Counted from the stretch's first letter, positions 27,844-38,950 are shown. The stretch: 64,000 nucleotides of DNA from Marinobacterium rhizophilum DSM 18822 (GCF_000378045.1 NZ_KB899102.1:1-64000), one strand, 5' to 3'. Translations and numbers: made by a program. The notes: generated by a model not told the origin, from the letters alone.

Positions 27844-28260
27844 ATGATTCACATACGGGATATCGACCACCTGGTGTTGCGGGTGAAGCAGCTCGAGCCG
27901 ATGCTGGACTTTTACTGTCGAGTGCTTGGCTGCACGCTTGAGCGGGCAAAGGCGGATTTGGGGCTTTATCAGCTGCGTGCCGGGCGTGTACTGATTGACC
28001 TGATTACGGTTGATGGGGAGCTGGGGGCGGCGGGTGGCAGAGCCGCGGGTGTCGAGGGCCGTAATATGGATCACTTTTGTCTGCGGCTAGAGCCTTTTGA
28101 TGCTCAGGCTATTCGCGCGTACCTCGTGGCCGAGAATATTGACGTCAGTCCCATTGAGTCGCGTTACGGTGCCGAGGGTGCCGGGCCCTCGTTCTATATC
28201 AAGGATCCGGAGGGCAATACACTGGAACTGAAAGGGCCTGTCCAGATGGGTGGGGACTAA
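27844..28260 (+). CDS. VOC (glyoxalase/dioxygenase superfamily) protein
   Basis: A 138-residue single-domain vicinal oxygen chelate protein. It has two beta-alpha-beta-beta-beta modules, with DHLVLRV near the start, MDHFCLRLEP in the middle and PSFYIKDPEGNTLELKGP at the end. The metal ligands His and Glu typical of glyoxalase-type proteins are visible at DHL, DHF and LEL. The substrate cannot be told. It follows argO by 53 bases and may share its transcript. Confidence 0.85.
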   Translation: MIHIRDIDHLVLRVKQLEPMLDFYCRVLGCTLERAKADLGLYQLRAGRVLIDLITVDGELGAAGGRAAGVEGRNMDHFCLRLEPFDAQAIRAYLVAENIDVSPIESRYGAEGAGPSFYIKDPEGNTLELKGPVQMGGD

Positions 28261-28389
28261 CCCACTTTCCGTCACATCTACATCGCAAAAGTTCTTACAC
28301 CGGGCTGAACGGCAATGGGGTTGTGTTGTCGGTTAGAAAGATAGCGGCTGCCGGTGGGGTAGGCGGTGGCTCAAACAGGGAGACGATGT

Positions 28390-31074
28390 ATGAACAACAG
28401 CTTTGGTGCGCGCGATACGCTCGATCTGGGTGACAAGACCTATGAAATCTACAGGCTGGACGTGCTGGAGGCTCAGTATGGTATCAGTCGGTTACCCTAC
28501 AGCCTCAAAATTCTCCTGGAAAATCTGCTGCGCCTGGAAGATGGACTGAACGTGCGGCCGTCCGATATAGAGGCGTTGTGCCGCTGGCAAGCGGGAGCTG
28601 AGGCCAGCGATCAGATTGCCTTTACACCGTCGCGTGTCGTGCTGCAGGATTTCACCGGCGTGCCGGTGGTGGTGGATCTTGCCGCCATGCGGGACGCAAT
28701 GGTCAATCTAGGCGGTGACCCTGAGTTGATCAATCCGCTGCAGCCGGTGGATCTGGTGATCGATCATTCGGTCATGGTGGATCATTACGGCTCTGATCAG
28801 GCGCTGGATTTGAATACCCGTATTGAGTTTGAACGTAATGCCGAACGCTATCAGTTTCTGCGCTGGGGCCAAACGGCGTTTGCCAATTTCCGCGTCGTTC
28901 CGCCCGGCACCGGTATCGTGCATCAGGTTAACCTGGAATACCTCGCCCAGGTCGTGATGACTCAGGAACGTGACGGCGTGCTGCAGGCCTATCCCGATAC
29001 CCTGGTTGGTACAGACTCTCACACAACCATGATTAATGGCCTGGGTGTGCTGGGCTGGGGCGTCGGCGGTATTGAGGCGGAAGCCGCGATGCTGGGGCAG
29101 CCCGTCACGATGCTGTTGCCAAGCGTCGTGGGCGTGCGATTGCAAGGGCGCCTGTCGCAAGGCGCTACGGCGACCGATCTGGTGCTACGCGTGACAGAAA
29201 TGCTGCGCAGTCATGGCGTAGTCGGCAAGTTTGTCGAATTTTTTGGCGATGGCCTGGGCGAACTGCCGCTGGCAGACCGTGCCACCATTGCCAACATGGC
29301 GCCCGAGTACGGTGCGACCTGTGGCATCTTTCCGATCGACAGCGAAACCCTGCGTTACCTGGAGTTATCCGGCCGCAGCGCCGAGCAGCGCAGATTGGTG
29401 GAAACCTATGCACGGGAACAGCAGCTCTGGCACGACAGCTCCAGCGCGCAGGCTGAGTACAGCGAAGTGCTGGAGCTCGATTTGGCGTCAGTAGTGCCCA
29501 GCATTGCGGGCCCCAGACGGCCTCAGGACCGCATTGACCTGACTAATGCCAAGCGAGCGTTTGTCAGCGCGCTGCGGGAGGAGAACGGCACGGTCGATCC
29601 AAAAGTCCCGATGCAGGATGGCGGTGTTGCCTGTGAACTCGATGGTGAACAGCACCTGTTGCGCCACGGTGATGTGGTCATCGCGGCCATTACATCCTGT
29701 ACCAACACGTCCAATCCTGCAGTGATGCTGGCAGCCGGCCTGGTGGCCAAAAAGGCCCATGAGCTGGGGCTGAAAACCAAGCCCTGGGTCAAAACCTCGC
29801 TGGCGCCGGGTTCCCAGGTGGTAAGCGCCTACCTGGAGTCCGCCGGACTGATGAAGCCATTGGCCGCGCTGGGATTCAACCTGGTGGGCTTTGGTTGCAC
29901 CACCTGTATCGGCAACTCGGGGCCGCTGCGGCCACAGATCAGCCGGGCGATTGCCGACGGAAACCTGATGGTGTCGTCGGTACTGTCGGGCAACCGCAAT
30001 TTTGAGGGACGGATTCATCCCGAGGTCAAAACCAACTATCTGGCATCACCACCGCTGGTGGTGGCCTATGCACTGGCCGGCAGCATGACGGTGGACCTGT
30101 ATCAGGATCCACTGGGGCAGGATTCGAAAGGCAAGCCCGTCTATCTGAAAGACATCTGGCCCGAGCAGCAGGAAATACAGGCGCTGTTGCATAAATGCAT
30201 CAATGCGGACATGTTTCAGCGCCGTTATGCCGATGTTTTTGAAGGGCCTGAATTCTGGCGGGCGCTGCCGCTGCCCCAGGGCACAACGTATCAATGGCCT
30301 GATTCCAGCTACATCAAACATCCACCGTATTTTGACGGCATGAGTGCACAGCCGGTGCCGCCAAAGGCGGTGCAGGGGGCGCGCTGCCTGGTGCGTGTGG
30401 GCGATTCCATTACCACTGACCATATCTCGCCAGCAGGCGCCATCAGCGCAGACAGCCCGGCGGGCCAGTATCTGCAGCAGCTGGGTGTTCAGCCGGCCGA
30501 TTTCAACAGCTATGGTTCCAGGCGGGGCAACCACGAAGTGATGATGCGCGGTACCTTTGCCAATATACGGCTCAGAAACCAGCTGGCACCTGGCACCGAG
30601 GGCGGCTGGACTACACACTTTCCCTCCGGTGAGCAGCTCAGCATCTTTGATGCGGCAATGCGCTATCAGCAGGAGGCTGTCCCCCTGGTTGTGCTGGCGG
30701 GCAAAGAATATGGCACGGGCTCCAGTCGTGACTGGGCGGCGAAGGGGACGCGGCTGCTGGGTATTGGAGCCGTTATTGCCGAGAGTTTCGAACGTATCCA
30801 TCGCTCCAACCTGGTGGGCTTTGGCGTACTTGCCCTGCAGTTCAAGGAGGGTGAGTCTGCCGAGAGCCTGGGGCTGCACGCCCAGGCGCTGTTTGACATT
30901 GGCCCGGTCGACGATGAACCGGCCGAGATCGAGGTCAGGGCCACGGCGCCGGATGGCAGCCAGTGCCGTTTCCAGGTCAGGGTACGCATCGATACGCCAG
31001 TTGAGTGGGAATACTATCGCCACGGCGGCATTTTGCAGTATGTGCTGCGCAACCTGGCCGGCGCCGCACACTGA
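28390..31074 (+). CDS. acnA: Aconitate hydratase A
   Basis: An 894-residue iron-sulfur enzyme converting citrate to isocitrate. Cluster cysteines are in [10 protein letters not shown] and [12 protein letters not shown]. Substrate motifs include [50 protein letters not shown] and [17 protein letters not shown]. Length and domain order (domain 4 at the C-terminus) match AcnA/IRP1 rather than AcnB. ATG 28390 follows AGGGAG. It is monocistronic with a large stem-loop after it. Confidence 0.96.
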   Translation: MNNSFGARDTLDLGDKTYEIYRLDVLEAQYGISRLPYSLKILLENLLRLEDGLNVRPSDIEALCRWQAGAEASDQIAFTPSRVVLQDFTGVPVVVDLAAMRDAMVNLGGDPELINPLQPVDLVIDHSVMVDHYGSDQALDLNTRIEFERNAERYQFLRWGQTAFANFRVVPPGTGIVHQVNLEYLAQVVMTQERDGVLQAYPDTLVGTDSHTTMINGLGVLGWGVGGIEAEAAMLGQPVTMLLPSVVGVRLQGRLSQGATATDLVLRVTEMLRSHGVVGKFVEFFGDGLGELPLADRATIANMAPEYGATCGIFPIDSETLRYLELSGRSAEQRRLVETYAREQQLWHDSSSAQAEYSEVLELDLASVVPSIAGPRRPQDRIDLTNAKRAFVSALREENGTVDPKVPMQDGGVACELDGEQHLLRHGDVVIAAITSCTNTSNPAVMLAAGLVAKKAHELGLKTKPWVKTSLAPGSQVVSAYLESAGLMKPLAALGFNLVGFGCTTCIGNSGPLRPQISRAIADGNLMVSSVLSGNRNFEGRIHPEVKTNYLASPPLVVAYALAGSMTVDLYQDPLGQDSKGKPVYLKDIWPEQQEIQALLHKCINADMFQRRYADVFEGPEFWRALPLPQGTTYQWPDSSYIKHPPYFDGMSAQPVPPKAVQGARCLVRVGDSITTDHISPAGAISADSPAGQYLQQLGVQPADFNSYGSRRGNHEVMMRGTFANIRLRNQLAPGTEGGWTTHFPSGEQLSIFDAAMRYQQEAVPLVVLAGKEYGTGSSRDWAAKGTRLLGIGAVIAESFERIHRSNLVGFGVLALQFKEGESAESLGLHAQALFDIGPVDDEPAEIEVRATAPDGSQCRFQVRVRIDTPVEWEYYRHGGILQYVLRNLAGAAH

Positions 31075-31085
31075 TCATTGTTAAC

Positions 31086-31124
31086 GTGGCGGACAAGCAG
31101 GCTCCCTGCCTATTTGTCCGCCAC
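31086..31124. terminator. Large stem-loop after acnA
   Basis: GTGGCGGACAA (31086-31096) pairs perfectly with TTGTCCGCCAC (31114-31124); inside, GCAGG can pair with CCTGC. There is no strong T-run, so it could stabilise the mRNA 3' end as well as terminate. Confidence 0.7.
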
Positions 31125-31208
31125 CCCTGATGCTCTTTAACCCGAAAGCGTGGGTGCAAGTGGGTGAACGTGCTGGATTCTTAGAAGCGGAAGAGGTGGG
31201 GTTCGCAT

Positions 31209-31236
31209 TGGGCCATCTTTTTCAAAAGAAGGCCCA
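31209..31236. repeat. Hairpin between acnA and the convergent MFS gene
   Basis: TGGGCC-A-TCTTTT and AAAAGA-A-GGCCCA form two six-base stems separated by one A/A mismatch, closed by a two-base loop. A second small hairpin (TAACCC, GGGTTA) is at 31264-31278. Together they probably mark the 3' end of the minus-strand transcript from 32520. Confidence 0.55.
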
Positions 31237-31293
31237 GTGATGAAACATACCTGCTTCATGTAGTAACCCGCAGGGTTAATAGCAAGAAGCCTG

Positions 31294-32520
31294 TCAGGCT
31301 GCCTTGATGGAGGTATCAGCCTGTACATCCGTCTCGACAGGATCTGGCGCGGGGGGTTGGCCGGCTGCCAGGAAGGAGACAACGGCCAGGATTCCGCACG
31401 CGGCCATGACCAGGGTCATCGGCACCGAAGTACCGTTGTGGAGCAGCCCGACAGCTGCTCCACCCAGCGACCCAACACCAAAACGCAGTGAGCCACCCAG
31501 CGCCGAGGTGCTGCCCGATATAGTGGAAAAGCGATTCATGACCTCCGACAAAGTGTGCGCACTAATGATGCCGAAGGTGCCGATAAAGAATACACAGGCC
31601 AGCACAATCAGCGCCAGCGCGGGTTCTGTAAGGACACTGAGCACGATCAACAGCGTGCTCACCAGTGTGATTAGCACAAAGGTCAGCTGCAATAAGCGTT
31701 TTGAACCCAGGTGTGTAAAGCGGTTAGCCAGCATTGTGAGCGCCATCAGGGCGATGACATTCAGGCTGAACAATAACCCATAGTGCTCTGCGGCAACGCC
31801 AAACAGTTCGATATAGACAAAGGGAGATGCTGCAACGAAGGCCATCATGCCGGCAAACATGAAGCCTGCACTGAGCATGTGGCCCAGCGCGTGGCGATCA
31901 CGCAGCAGGATGCCGTAGTTGTGAATCAGGACGGCCGGGCGCAGTGGTGTGCGCTTTTCTGGCGCCAGCGTTTCGTCGACATGGCAGTAAAATAGCGTCA
32001 GCCCGATGGCCGCAACCAGCACAAGCACCCAGAAAATCATGCGCCAGCTTGCGAGATAGAGTACCAGTGCTCCCAGCATGGGGGCGATCAGCGGAGCGAC
32101 CGCCATGACCATCATGATAACGCTCATGGTGCGGGCAAAATCCGCCCCCTTGAAACGGTCCCTGACCAGTGCCGGCACTGTTACGGCCATGGCTGCAGCG
32201 CCAGTCGCCTGCAGCGCACGGGCTATCAATAGCCCGTTTATATCCGTGGCGAGGGCGCACAGAACACTGCCCAGGATAAACAGCAGTACGCCGGCAATAA
32301 TGACGAAGCGCCGCCCCAGGGCATCGGACAGTGGGCCAAAAAAGAGTTGCGGCAGAGAAAATCCAATCAGGAAGACGGTCAGGCTCTGCTGTACCGCTTC
32401 GGTGGAGGCGTCAAGCCCGCTGGCGATGGTCGGCATGCTGGGCAGGTACATGTCGATTGCCAGCGGTGTGAGCCCGATCAGCAGGCCGAGGATGACGATA
32501 AAGGTTTTGTTGCTGCTCAT
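31294..32520 (-). CDS. Bcr/CflA-family drug efflux MFS transporter
   Basis: A 408-residue transporter with about twelve membrane helices. The family signature TPLAIDMYLPSMPTIA is at residues 18-33 and the MFS motif GPLSDALGRRFVII lies in the first cytoplasmic loop (about 62-75). This matches the DHA1 group that includes Bcr (bicyclomycin, sulfonamide) and related exporters. The actual substrate is unknown. It is a single-gene unit. Confidence 0.88.
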   Translation of the reverse strand: MSSNKTFIVILGLLIGLTPLAIDMYLPSMPTIASGLDASTEAVQQSLTVFLIGFSLPQLFFGPLSDALGRRFVIIAGVLLFILGSVLCALATDINGLLIARALQATGAAAMAVTVPALVRDRFKGADFARTMSVIMMVMAVAPLIAPMLGALVLYLASWRMIFWVLVLVAAIGLTLFYCHVDETLAPEKRTPLRPAVLIHNYGILLRDRHALGHMLSAGFMFAGMMAFVAASPFVYIELFGVAAEHYGLLFSLNVIALMALTMLANRFTHLGSKRLLQLTFVLITLVSTLLIVLSVLTEPALALIVLACVFFIGTFGIISAHTLSEVMNRFSTISGSTSALGGSLRFGVGSLGGAAVGLLHNGTSVPMTLVMAACGILAVVSFLAAGQPPAPDPVETDVQADTSIKAA

Positions 32521-32809
32521 AGTTACGTTATCTGCAGTGTAAAGGGGGACTATCTAGACGTGAGATACCGTGACGATAACGTCAGAAAACTGAATCGATC
32601 CGTCGCATACGGGTTCTGGTGCTGCTGGGTCAGTGAAGCTGGTAATCACACAAACTGAAAAAGTGACGCCAGTCGGACTAAACTGGGTAATGAGAAGCAT
32701 TCTATCACCCCGCGGGTGATATTGCCGGCGGTGTTTTGCGAACTGACTGTTGCAGTATTTGCGCTAATGTCGGTTTGTTCTGATCCAATAAATGTACAGA
32801 GGAACGGAC
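32521..32809. other. Divergent intergenic region between the MFS gene and the phosphodiesterase gene
   Basis: About 290 bases expected to hold promoters for both divergent genes. AGAGGAA at 32799 is the ribosome-binding site of the right-hand gene. No other clear site or gene is seen. Confidence 0.4.
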
Positions 32810-33571
32810 ATGATGGACATTCCATGGTCAGATCGTCTGGTTGCACATCGCGGTTATGCCGCCCGTTATCCCGAAAACACACTGCTGGCGGTGCGAGAAG
32901 CCCTCAATGCCGGTGCGCAGTTTGTGGAAGTCGATATACAGCTCAGTGCTGATCGTGTTGTGGTGGTCTTCCACGACGATGACACGCAGCGTCTGTGTGG
33001 GCGCGGCGGTACCGTTCAGGCGCTGCATCGCGCCGAGCTGTCGGCGCTTTCCTGCCATTATCCGTCTCGCTTTGGAGAGGCCTTTGAGGGGGAGTCCCTG
33101 GCAACCCTGTCCGGTCTGCGTCTGCTGATGCAGCAGTTTCCCGACGTGGTTTTTTTCATCGAGCTCAAGCGTGGATCCATTGAGCATTTTGGACGGCGCG
33201 AATTTTTACAGGCAGCGGCATCAGGGCTCGCCGCGGTGATGGATCAGGTCGTGTTGATCAGTTACGACCGCGAGATTCTGCAGCAGGCAGCTGCGCTGGG
33301 GTGGCGTATCGGCGTTGTGCAGGATCAGTGGCCCGAGGCCGACGATCAGCAGTTACAGCAGCTTATGCCAGAGTTCCTGTTTCTTGAGGTCAGCGCGTTG
33401 CCGGAAGGTCCGCTGGCGTGGCAGCAAGCCCGGTTGGCCGTGTTTGAGGTCGCCCAGGCGGGAATGGCGCAGGCACTGATGCAAAGAGGGATCGAACTGG
33501 TGGAAACCTTCGACATCGGAGAGATGCGTTATGCACTGAACTGCGAGCAGGAAGCGCGCGATGCGCACTAG
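32810..33571 (+). CDS. Glycerophosphodiester phosphodiesterase family protein
   Basis: A 253-residue GDPD enzyme, cytoplasmic because no signal peptide is visible; such proteins (UgpQ-like) release glycerol 3-phosphate from deacylated phospholipids. The catalytic core reads VAHRGYAARYPENTL, then FVEVDIQLSAD and VVVFHDDD; the histidines and acidic metal ligands are present. The C-terminal part is somewhat divergent. ATG 32810 is preceded by AGAGGAA. Confidence 0.88.
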   Translation: MMDIPWSDRLVAHRGYAARYPENTLLAVREALNAGAQFVEVDIQLSADRVVVVFHDDDTQRLCGRGGTVQALHRAELSALSCHYPSRFGEAFEGESLATLSGLRLLMQQFPDVVFFIELKRGSIEHFGRREFLQAAASGLAAVMDQVVLISYDREILQQAAALGWRIGVVQDQWPEADDQQLQQLMPEFLFLEVSALPEGPLAWQQARLAVFEVAQAGMAQALMQRGIELVETFDIGEMRYALNCEQEARDAH

Positions 33572-33607
33572 TGGCTGCCTTGGCCGGTCTTATTAACCGG
33601 GCTATGA

Positions 33608-33637
33608 CCCTGCAACAGTACAGTGACTGTCGCAGGG
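33608..33637. terminator. Hairpin between the convergent phosphodiesterase and HIT genes
   Basis: CCCTGC-A-ACAGT pairs with ACTGT-C-GCAGGG with one internal mismatch. It lies between two convergent genes but lacks a T-run. Confidence 0.45.
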
Positions 33638-33660
33638 CCGGTGCTGGTGTTCAACAGCCG

Positions 33661-34023
33661 TTATAGCGTCTTGAGTTTTGCCTGGTAGGGTGGCCACCCC
33701 ATGGCCTTGCCACCCAGCACATGCAGGTGAATATGGAAGACCGTCTGGCCACCATGCTCGTTGCAGTTAAGAACCGTGCGGTAGCCATCACCGGCAAAGC
33801 CCTGTTGTTCGGCGAGCTTTGCGGCCACCATGATCATGTGGCCTACAAGCTCGCGATCCGGTTCAGTAATATCGTTTAGCGTCCTGATGTGCTGGCGTGG
33901 AATAACCAACGCATGAAAGGGCGCCTGCGGATTGATATCGTTGAATGCAATCACTTTTTCGTCTTCGTAAATGATCGCGGCCGGAATTTCCTCTTGTATT
34001 ATTTTGCAGAACAAACAGTCCAT
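33661..34023 (-). CDS. hinT: HIT-family nucleotide hydrolase (HinT type)
   Basis: A 120-residue histidine-triad protein. The HxHxH motif reads HIHLHVLGG (about residues 102-110) and is followed by the C-terminal GWPP found in HinT. The N-terminus CLFCKIIQEEIPA is also typical. Such enzymes hydrolyse purine nucleoside phosphoramidates and aminoacyl adenylates. Confidence 0.93.
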   Translation of the reverse strand: MDCLFCKIIQEEIPAAIIYEDEKVIAFNDINPQAPFHALVIPRQHIRTLNDITEPDRELVGHMIMVAAKLAEQQGFAGDGYRTVLNCNEHGGQTVFHIHLHVLGGKAMGWPPYQAKLKTL

Positions 34024-34068
34024 ATCAGCCCTCTTGGCGCCAGAATTGAGTTGGCCGCCGCCAAGGTA

Positions 34069-35595
34069 TCATAGCGTTTCGAGCACTTCGCGCGGCGGAC
34101 AATGATATTGCGCACAGACGGTATCGTCGGCCTTGACGGATTCGAGGTGGACGTCAAAACCCCAGAGCCTGTGCAGATGCCGCAGGACTTCTTCCGAACT
34201 TTCCCCCAGCGGCTGATTATTATACATGTAGTGGCGCAGGGTCAGGGAGCGGTCTCCGCGAACATCGACGTTATAAACCTGAATGTTGGGTTCCCGGTTG
34301 CCCAGGTTGTACTGGGCCGAGAGGTCCTCGCGAATACGCTGGTAGCCTGCTTCATTATGGATAGCCGACACCTTGAGTGTGGGACTTTCGGCATCGTCGT
34401 AAATTTCAAATAGTTTGAGTTCCCGAATCAGGGCCGGTGAGAGGTATTGCTGGATGAAGCTCTCATCCTTGAAGTTCTGCATGGCGTAATGGACGGCATC
34501 AAGCCAGTCGGTGCCGGCCAGCTGTGGGAACCATTCGCGGTCTTCGTCCGTGGGATGCTCACAGATACGGCGAATGTCCTGCATCATGTTGTAGCCCAGG
34601 GTGTACGGATTGATACCATTAAAATAGGGTGAGTCAAACGGCGGTTGGTAGACCACGCTGGAGTGGCTGTGCAGAAACTCCATCATGAAGCCGTCGGTCA
34701 CCAGCCCCTCGTCGTACAGGCCATAGAGCAGGTTGTAGTGCCAGAAGCAGGCCCAGCCCTCGTTCATGACCTGGGTTTGCTTCTGCGGATAAAAGTACTG
34801 CGAGATCTTGCGCACAATGCGCACGATTTCCCGTTGCCAGGGTTCCAGCAGCGGTGCATTTTTCTCGATGAAATAGAGGATGTTTTCCTCAGGATCCTTG
34901 GGAAAGTGTGAAACCCGGTGAGTTTCCTGTTCTTCCTTCTGCGGGATCGTGTTCCAGAGGTCGTTCAGGTGGCGCTGGATGTATTCTTCCCGGTCGCGCT
35001 GGCGCTGGCGCTCTTCCTCTGCGGTCAGCGGCTGGGGCCGTTTGTAGCGGTTAACGCCGTAATTCATCAGGGCGTGGCAAGAGTCCAGCAGTTCCTCCAC
35101 CGCTTCTGCTCCGTAGCGTTCCTCACAGTCGGCAATATATTTCTTGGCGAACAGCAGATAGTCGATGATGGCGGAGGCATCCGTCCAGGTTCGGAACAGG
35201 TAGTTGCCCTTGAAAAAAGAGTTATGGCCGTAGCAGGCATGGGCAATGACCAGAGCCTGCATGGTCATGGTGTTCTCTTCCATCAGGTAGGCAATGCTGG
35301 GGTTGGAATTGATGACGATTTCATACGCCAGCCCCATTTGCCCACGCTTGTAGCGTTGTTCGGTTTCAACGAACTGCTTGCCAAAGGACCAGTGGTTGTA
35401 GTTCAGCGGCATGCCGATGGAAGAGTATGCATCCATCATCTGTTCAGACGTAATGATCTCTATCTGGTTGGGGTAGGTGTCCAGGCGAAACCCCTTCGCC
35501 AGACGGGCAATTTCCCGGTCATAGGCCTCTATTAGCTCAAAGGTCCATTCTGAGCCGGTGGATAGCGGTTGTTTTTTCTTTGCCGGACGACTCAT
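34069..35595 (-). CDS. SpoVR family protein (YcgB)
   Basis: A 508-residue member of the SpoVR family, named for a Bacillus cortex protein but widespread in proteobacteria with unknown biochemistry. Conserved stretches include [57 protein letters not shown] and [13 protein letters not shown]; several His/Glu residues suggest metal binding. Its ATG overlaps the stop of the upstream DUF444 gene by four bases, so the three genes prkA, yeaH and this one form one stress-related operon, as in many proteobacteria. Confidence 0.93.
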   Translation of the reverse strand: MSRPAKKKQPLSTGSEWTFELIEAYDREIARLAKGFRLDTYPNQIEIITSEQMMDAYSSIGMPLNYNHWSFGKQFVETEQRYKRGQMGLAYEIVINSNPSIAYLMEENTMTMQALVIAHACYGHNSFFKGNYLFRTWTDASAIIDYLLFAKKYIADCEERYGAEAVEELLDSCHALMNYGVNRYKRPQPLTAEEERQRQRDREEYIQRHLNDLWNTIPQKEEQETHRVSHFPKDPEENILYFIEKNAPLLEPWQREIVRIVRKISQYFYPQKQTQVMNEGWACFWHYNLLYGLYDEGLVTDGFMMEFLHSHSSVVYQPPFDSPYFNGINPYTLGYNMMQDIRRICEHPTDEDREWFPQLAGTDWLDAVHYAMQNFKDESFIQQYLSPALIRELKLFEIYDDAESPTLKVSAIHNEAGYQRIREDLSAQYNLGNREPNIQVYNVDVRGDRSLTLRHYMYNNQPLGESSEEVLRHLHRLWGFDVHLESVKADDTVCAQYHCPPREVLETL

Positions 35596-36878
35596 GCGGC
35601 ACCTTCCATTTTCCGTGCAAACAATTTTCGAAAGACTGGGTAAATGTCGGACGCTTCCTCGATCTGGTGCATCGCAAAGGTTTCCGGGTAGGCTTCGCGT
35701 ACCCGCTCGTATTCCAGCCAGAGGTTCTGGTGCGGCCCGGTGGTGATTTCGACGTAGGCATAATACTGCACGTACGGCAGTACCCGGTTGATCAGTATCT
35801 GGCGGCAGGCATCGGAGTCGCCATCCCAGTTATCGCCATCGGAGGCCTGGGCGACATAGATGTTCCAGTCGCCCGCCGGGTAGCGGTCTCGAATGACATC
35901 GCCGGTCAGTGTCAGGGCGCTGGACACGATAGTGCCGCCGGTTTCCCGAGAGTAAAAGAATTCTTCTTCGTCCACTTCCTTGGCGTGGGTATGGTGGCGA
36001 ATAAAGACCACTTCAATCTGTTTGTAGTTCCGGGTCAGGAACAGGTAGAGCAGGATAAAGAACCGTTTGGCCATGTCCTTAATGGCCTGTGTCATGGAGC
36101 CGGACACGTCCATGACACAGAACATGACCGCCTTGCTGGACGGTACCGGCACCCGCACCAGGTTGGTGAATTTCAGATCAAAATCATCGATAAAGGGCAG
36201 CTTGCGGATTTTCTTTTCGAGTGCGTCGATTTCCGCCCGCAGCAGCTCGCGGCGTTTGGTATTTTCAGGGTCTGTAGGCGCGTCTTCGAGCTTCCATAGT
36301 TCTTTCTTCAGCTCACGTACCTGGCGCCGCTCTTTGCCAGACAGCGCAATACGCCGTGCATGTGCGGCCCGCAGGGAACGAACGATATGGAGCTTTTCCG
36401 GCGATCCCGAAGTGGTAAAACCCGCCCGTCGTGTTTCGGTCTGGGTGGCATCGCGCAGCTTCTTTTTGACCATGTAAGGCAGCTCAAGACCTTCAAACAG
36501 GAAGTCGAGAAATTCTTCCTGGTTGATGTTGAAGGTAAAGTCATCCATCCCTTCGCCCTGGTTGCTGGCTTTCCCCTTGCCACTCCCGCTTCCGCCTCCA
36601 CCCTGGGGCCGTCGAAATTCATCACCCTCCATGTACTCCTTGTTACCCGGGTAAATCCGTTGCCGCTGGCCTCCGTCACCGTGGTGAAAGATGGGCTCAG
36701 AGATGTCTCGACTGGGAATCGTGACCTGGCCACCCTGTTCTATATCCCTGATTGAACGTTGATTGACCGCTTCTTCTACCGCCCGTTTAATATGCTTGCG
36801 ATAGCGACGCAGGAAGCGCTGCCGGTTTACGGTGCTCTTCTTTTTTGCGTTAAGGCGGCGATCAATAATGTAACTCAT
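35592..36878 (-). CDS. yeaH: DUF444 (YeaH) family protein with a von Willebrand-like domain
   Basis: A 428-residue protein matching YeaH/YhbH. The basic N-terminus ([17 protein letters not shown]) is followed by a glycine-rich linker (residues 90-106). The C-terminal half has a vWA/MIDAS-like signature, [13 protein letters not shown], near residue 250. It is encoded between the PrkA kinase and SpoVR; in E. coli YeaG and YeaH cooperate in adaptation to nitrogen and other stress. The biochemical role is unknown. Confidence 0.93.
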   Translation of the reverse strand: MSYIIDRRLNAKKKSTVNRQRFLRRYRKHIKRAVEEAVNQRSIRDIEQGGQVTIPSRDISEPIFHHGDGGQRQRIYPGNKEYMEGDEFRRPQGGGGSGSGKGKASNQGEGMDDFTFNINQEEFLDFLFEGLELPYMVKKKLRDATQTETRRAGFTTSGSPEKLHIVRSLRAAHARRIALSGKERRQVRELKKELWKLEDAPTDPENTKRRELLRAEIDALEKKIRKLPFIDDFDLKFTNLVRVPVPSSKAVMFCVMDVSGSMTQAIKDMAKRFFILLYLFLTRNYKQIEVVFIRHHTHAKEVDEEEFFYSRETGGTIVSSALTLTGDVIRDRYPAGDWNIYVAQASDGDNWDGDSDACRQILINRVLPYVQYYAYVEITTGPHQNLWLEYERVREAYPETFAMHQIEEASDIYPVFRKLFARKMEGAA

Positions 36879-36986
36879 ACCCTGCTCCTTAGCCGACGTC
36901 CCCCGCTACACCGGCCGATGCGGCGTAACAGGGGACATCGAGCCCGTGTTGGGGGCGACAGCAACCAGTGACAGGCAAGATGCCGT

Positions 36987-38909
36987 TTACTGGGACTTAC
37001 GTACGCGAATGTACCATTCACTCAGCAGGCGTACCTGTTTCTCGGTGTATCCACGATCGATCATGCGTTTGACAAACTCGCCATGCTTGCGCTGATCGTC
37101 CGACGAGGCCTTGGCATTGAAAGAGATGACCGGCAGAAGATCCTCGGTATTGGAGAACATCTTCTTCTCGATCACGGTGCGCATTTTCTCGTAACTCATC
37201 CAGGTCGGATTATTGCCGTTGTTGTTGGCCCGGGCGCGCAGCACAAAGTTGACCACTTCGTGGCGGAAGTCCTTTGGATTGCTGATGCCCGCCGGTTTCT
37301 CGATTTTCTCCAGTTCCTCATTGATGGCCTGGCGGTCCAGAATGTCGCCGGTTTCGGGGTCGCGGTATTCCTGGTCCTGAATCCAGAAATCGGCGTAGGT
37401 GCAGTAGCGATCAAAAATATTCTGGCCGTATTCCGAATAGGATTCGAGGTAAGCCGTCTGAACTTCCTTGCCGAGGAATTCGATGTACTTGGGTGCAACA
37501 AACTCTTTCAGAAAACCAATGTAGCGCTCCTGGGTTTCAGTCGGGAACTGCTGCTGTTCGATTTCCTTTTCCAGCACGTAAAGCAGGTGCACCGGGTTGG
37601 CGGCAACCTCGGTCGGATCGAAGTTGAATACCTTGGACAGAATCTTGAAAGCAAAACGGGTTGAAAGCCCGGTCATGCCTTCATCGACACCGGCGGCATC
37701 CTTGTACTCCTGCAGCGACTTGGCCTTGGGATCGGTGTCTTTCAGGTTCTCGCCGTCATAAATGCGCATTTTCGAGTAGACGCTGGAGTTTTCCGGATCC
37801 TTGATGCGGGACAGCGTGGTGAACTGCGCCAGCATGTTCAAGGTATCGGGCGCGCAGGGCGCTTCGCTGAGCGAGCTGTTTTCCAGCAGTTTCTCGTAAA
37901 TGCGGACCTCCTCGGAAACCCGGGTGCAGTAGGGCACCTTGACGATGTAAACACGGTCAATGAAGGCTTCGTTGGTCTTGTTGTTCTTGAATGACTGCCA
38001 TTCCGATTCGTTGGAGTGGGCCATGACTATGCCGTCATAGGGTATGGCACCCATCCCTTCGGTGCTGTTGTAGTTGCTTTCCTGGGTGGCCGTGAGCAGC
38101 GGGTGCAGCACCTTGATTGGTGCCTTGAACATCTCGACGAACTCCATCATGCCCTGGTTGGCGCGGCATAGCGCGCCAGAGAAACTGTAGGCATCCGGGT
38201 CGTGCTGCGGAAATTCTTCCAGCTTGCGGATATCAACCTTGCCGACCAGGCTGGAAATATCCTGGTTGTTTTCATCGCCTGGCTCGGTTTTGGCCAGGGC
38301 GATCTGGTTCAGGATCGAGGGGTAGAGTTTGACGACCCGGAACTGGCTGATATCGCCACCGAACTCCTTCAGTCGCTTGACGGCCCAGGGAGACATGATG
38401 CCCTTGATGTAGCGTCGCGGTATGCCGAACTCCTGCTCCAGGATTTCGCCATCCTCTTCGGGGTTAAAGAGCCCCAGCGGTGATTCAAATACCGGTGAAC
38501 CCTTGATGGCGTAAAAGTGAACGTGCTCCATCAGGTGCTTGAGTTTTTCGGCCAGGGACGACTTGCCGCCGCCAACAGGGCCGAGCAGGTAGAGAATCTG
38601 TTTGCGCTCTTCCAGTCCCTGGGCAGCGTGCTTGAAGTAAGAGACGATATTTTCGATCGCTTCTTCCATGCCATAAAATTCGCTGAAGGCTGGATAGCGC
38701 TTTATAACCTTGTTGGAAAAGATGCGGCTTAAACGCGAGTCTCGGGAGGTATCTACTGATTCTGGGCTGCCGATGGCCTGGAGCATGCGTTCGGCCGCAC
38801 TGGCGTAGGCCATTGGATCTTCCTTGCACAGAGCAAGGTACTCCTGCAGGCTCATTTCTTCCTGCTGCGTCGAAGAATAACGCGCTTTGAAGTGCTCAAA
38901 AATACTCAT
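36987..38909 (-). CDS. yeaG: PrkA family serine protein kinase (YeaG)
   Basis: A 640-residue protein with an N-terminal AAA-type domain; Walker A reads GPVGGGKSSLAEKL near residues 107-121. Conserved sequences GIMSPWAVKRLKEF and DGIVMAHSNESEW follow, and the C-terminus is the PrkA kinase domain. It is the first gene of the operon with yeaH and the SpoVR gene. In enterobacteria this operon is induced by starvation through RpoS or NtrC; here no sigma-54 promoter is visible upstream. An inverted repeat (38933-38950) lies just before the start codon. Confidence 0.94.
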   Translation of the reverse strand: MSIFEHFKARYSSTQQEEMSLQEYLALCKEDPMAYASAAERMLQAIGSPESVDTSRDSRLSRIFSNKVIKRYPAFSEFYGMEEAIENIVSYFKHAAQGLEERKQILYLLGPVGGGKSSLAEKLKHLMEHVHFYAIKGSPVFESPLGLFNPEEDGEILEQEFGIPRRYIKGIMSPWAVKRLKEFGGDISQFRVVKLYPSILNQIALAKTEPGDENNQDISSLVGKVDIRKLEEFPQHDPDAYSFSGALCRANQGMMEFVEMFKAPIKVLHPLLTATQESNYNSTEGMGAIPYDGIVMAHSNESEWQSFKNNKTNEAFIDRVYIVKVPYCTRVSEEVRIYEKLLENSSLSEAPCAPDTLNMLAQFTTLSRIKDPENSSVYSKMRIYDGENLKDTDPKAKSLQEYKDAAGVDEGMTGLSTRFAFKILSKVFNFDPTEVAANPVHLLYVLEKEIEQQQFPTETQERYIGFLKEFVAPKYIEFLGKEVQTAYLESYSEYGQNIFDRYCTYADFWIQDQEYRDPETGDILDRQAINEELEKIEKPAGISNPKDFRHEVVNFVLRARANNNGNNPTWMSYEKMRTVIEKKMFSNTEDLLPVISFNAKASSDDQRKHGEFVKRMIDRGYTEKQVRLLSEWYIRVRKSQ

Positions 38910-38932
38910 AATCGGCTACCTTCTCTGTCTCA

Positions 38933-38950
38933 TTACCACTTGATTGGTAA
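38933..38950. repeat. Inverted repeat just upstream of yeaG
   Basis: TTACCA and TGGTAA form perfect six-base arms around CTTGAT. It ends 23 bases from the yeaG ATG, suiting either an operator or a small leader hairpin. No known factor is assigned. Confidence 0.35.

Noticed and set aside
27103-28260. 385-codon plus-strand frame ending in the VOC protein
   Set aside because: Only the last 138 codons match a family; the earlier part runs through argO in another frame and its upstream region. The VOC gene starts at 27844.
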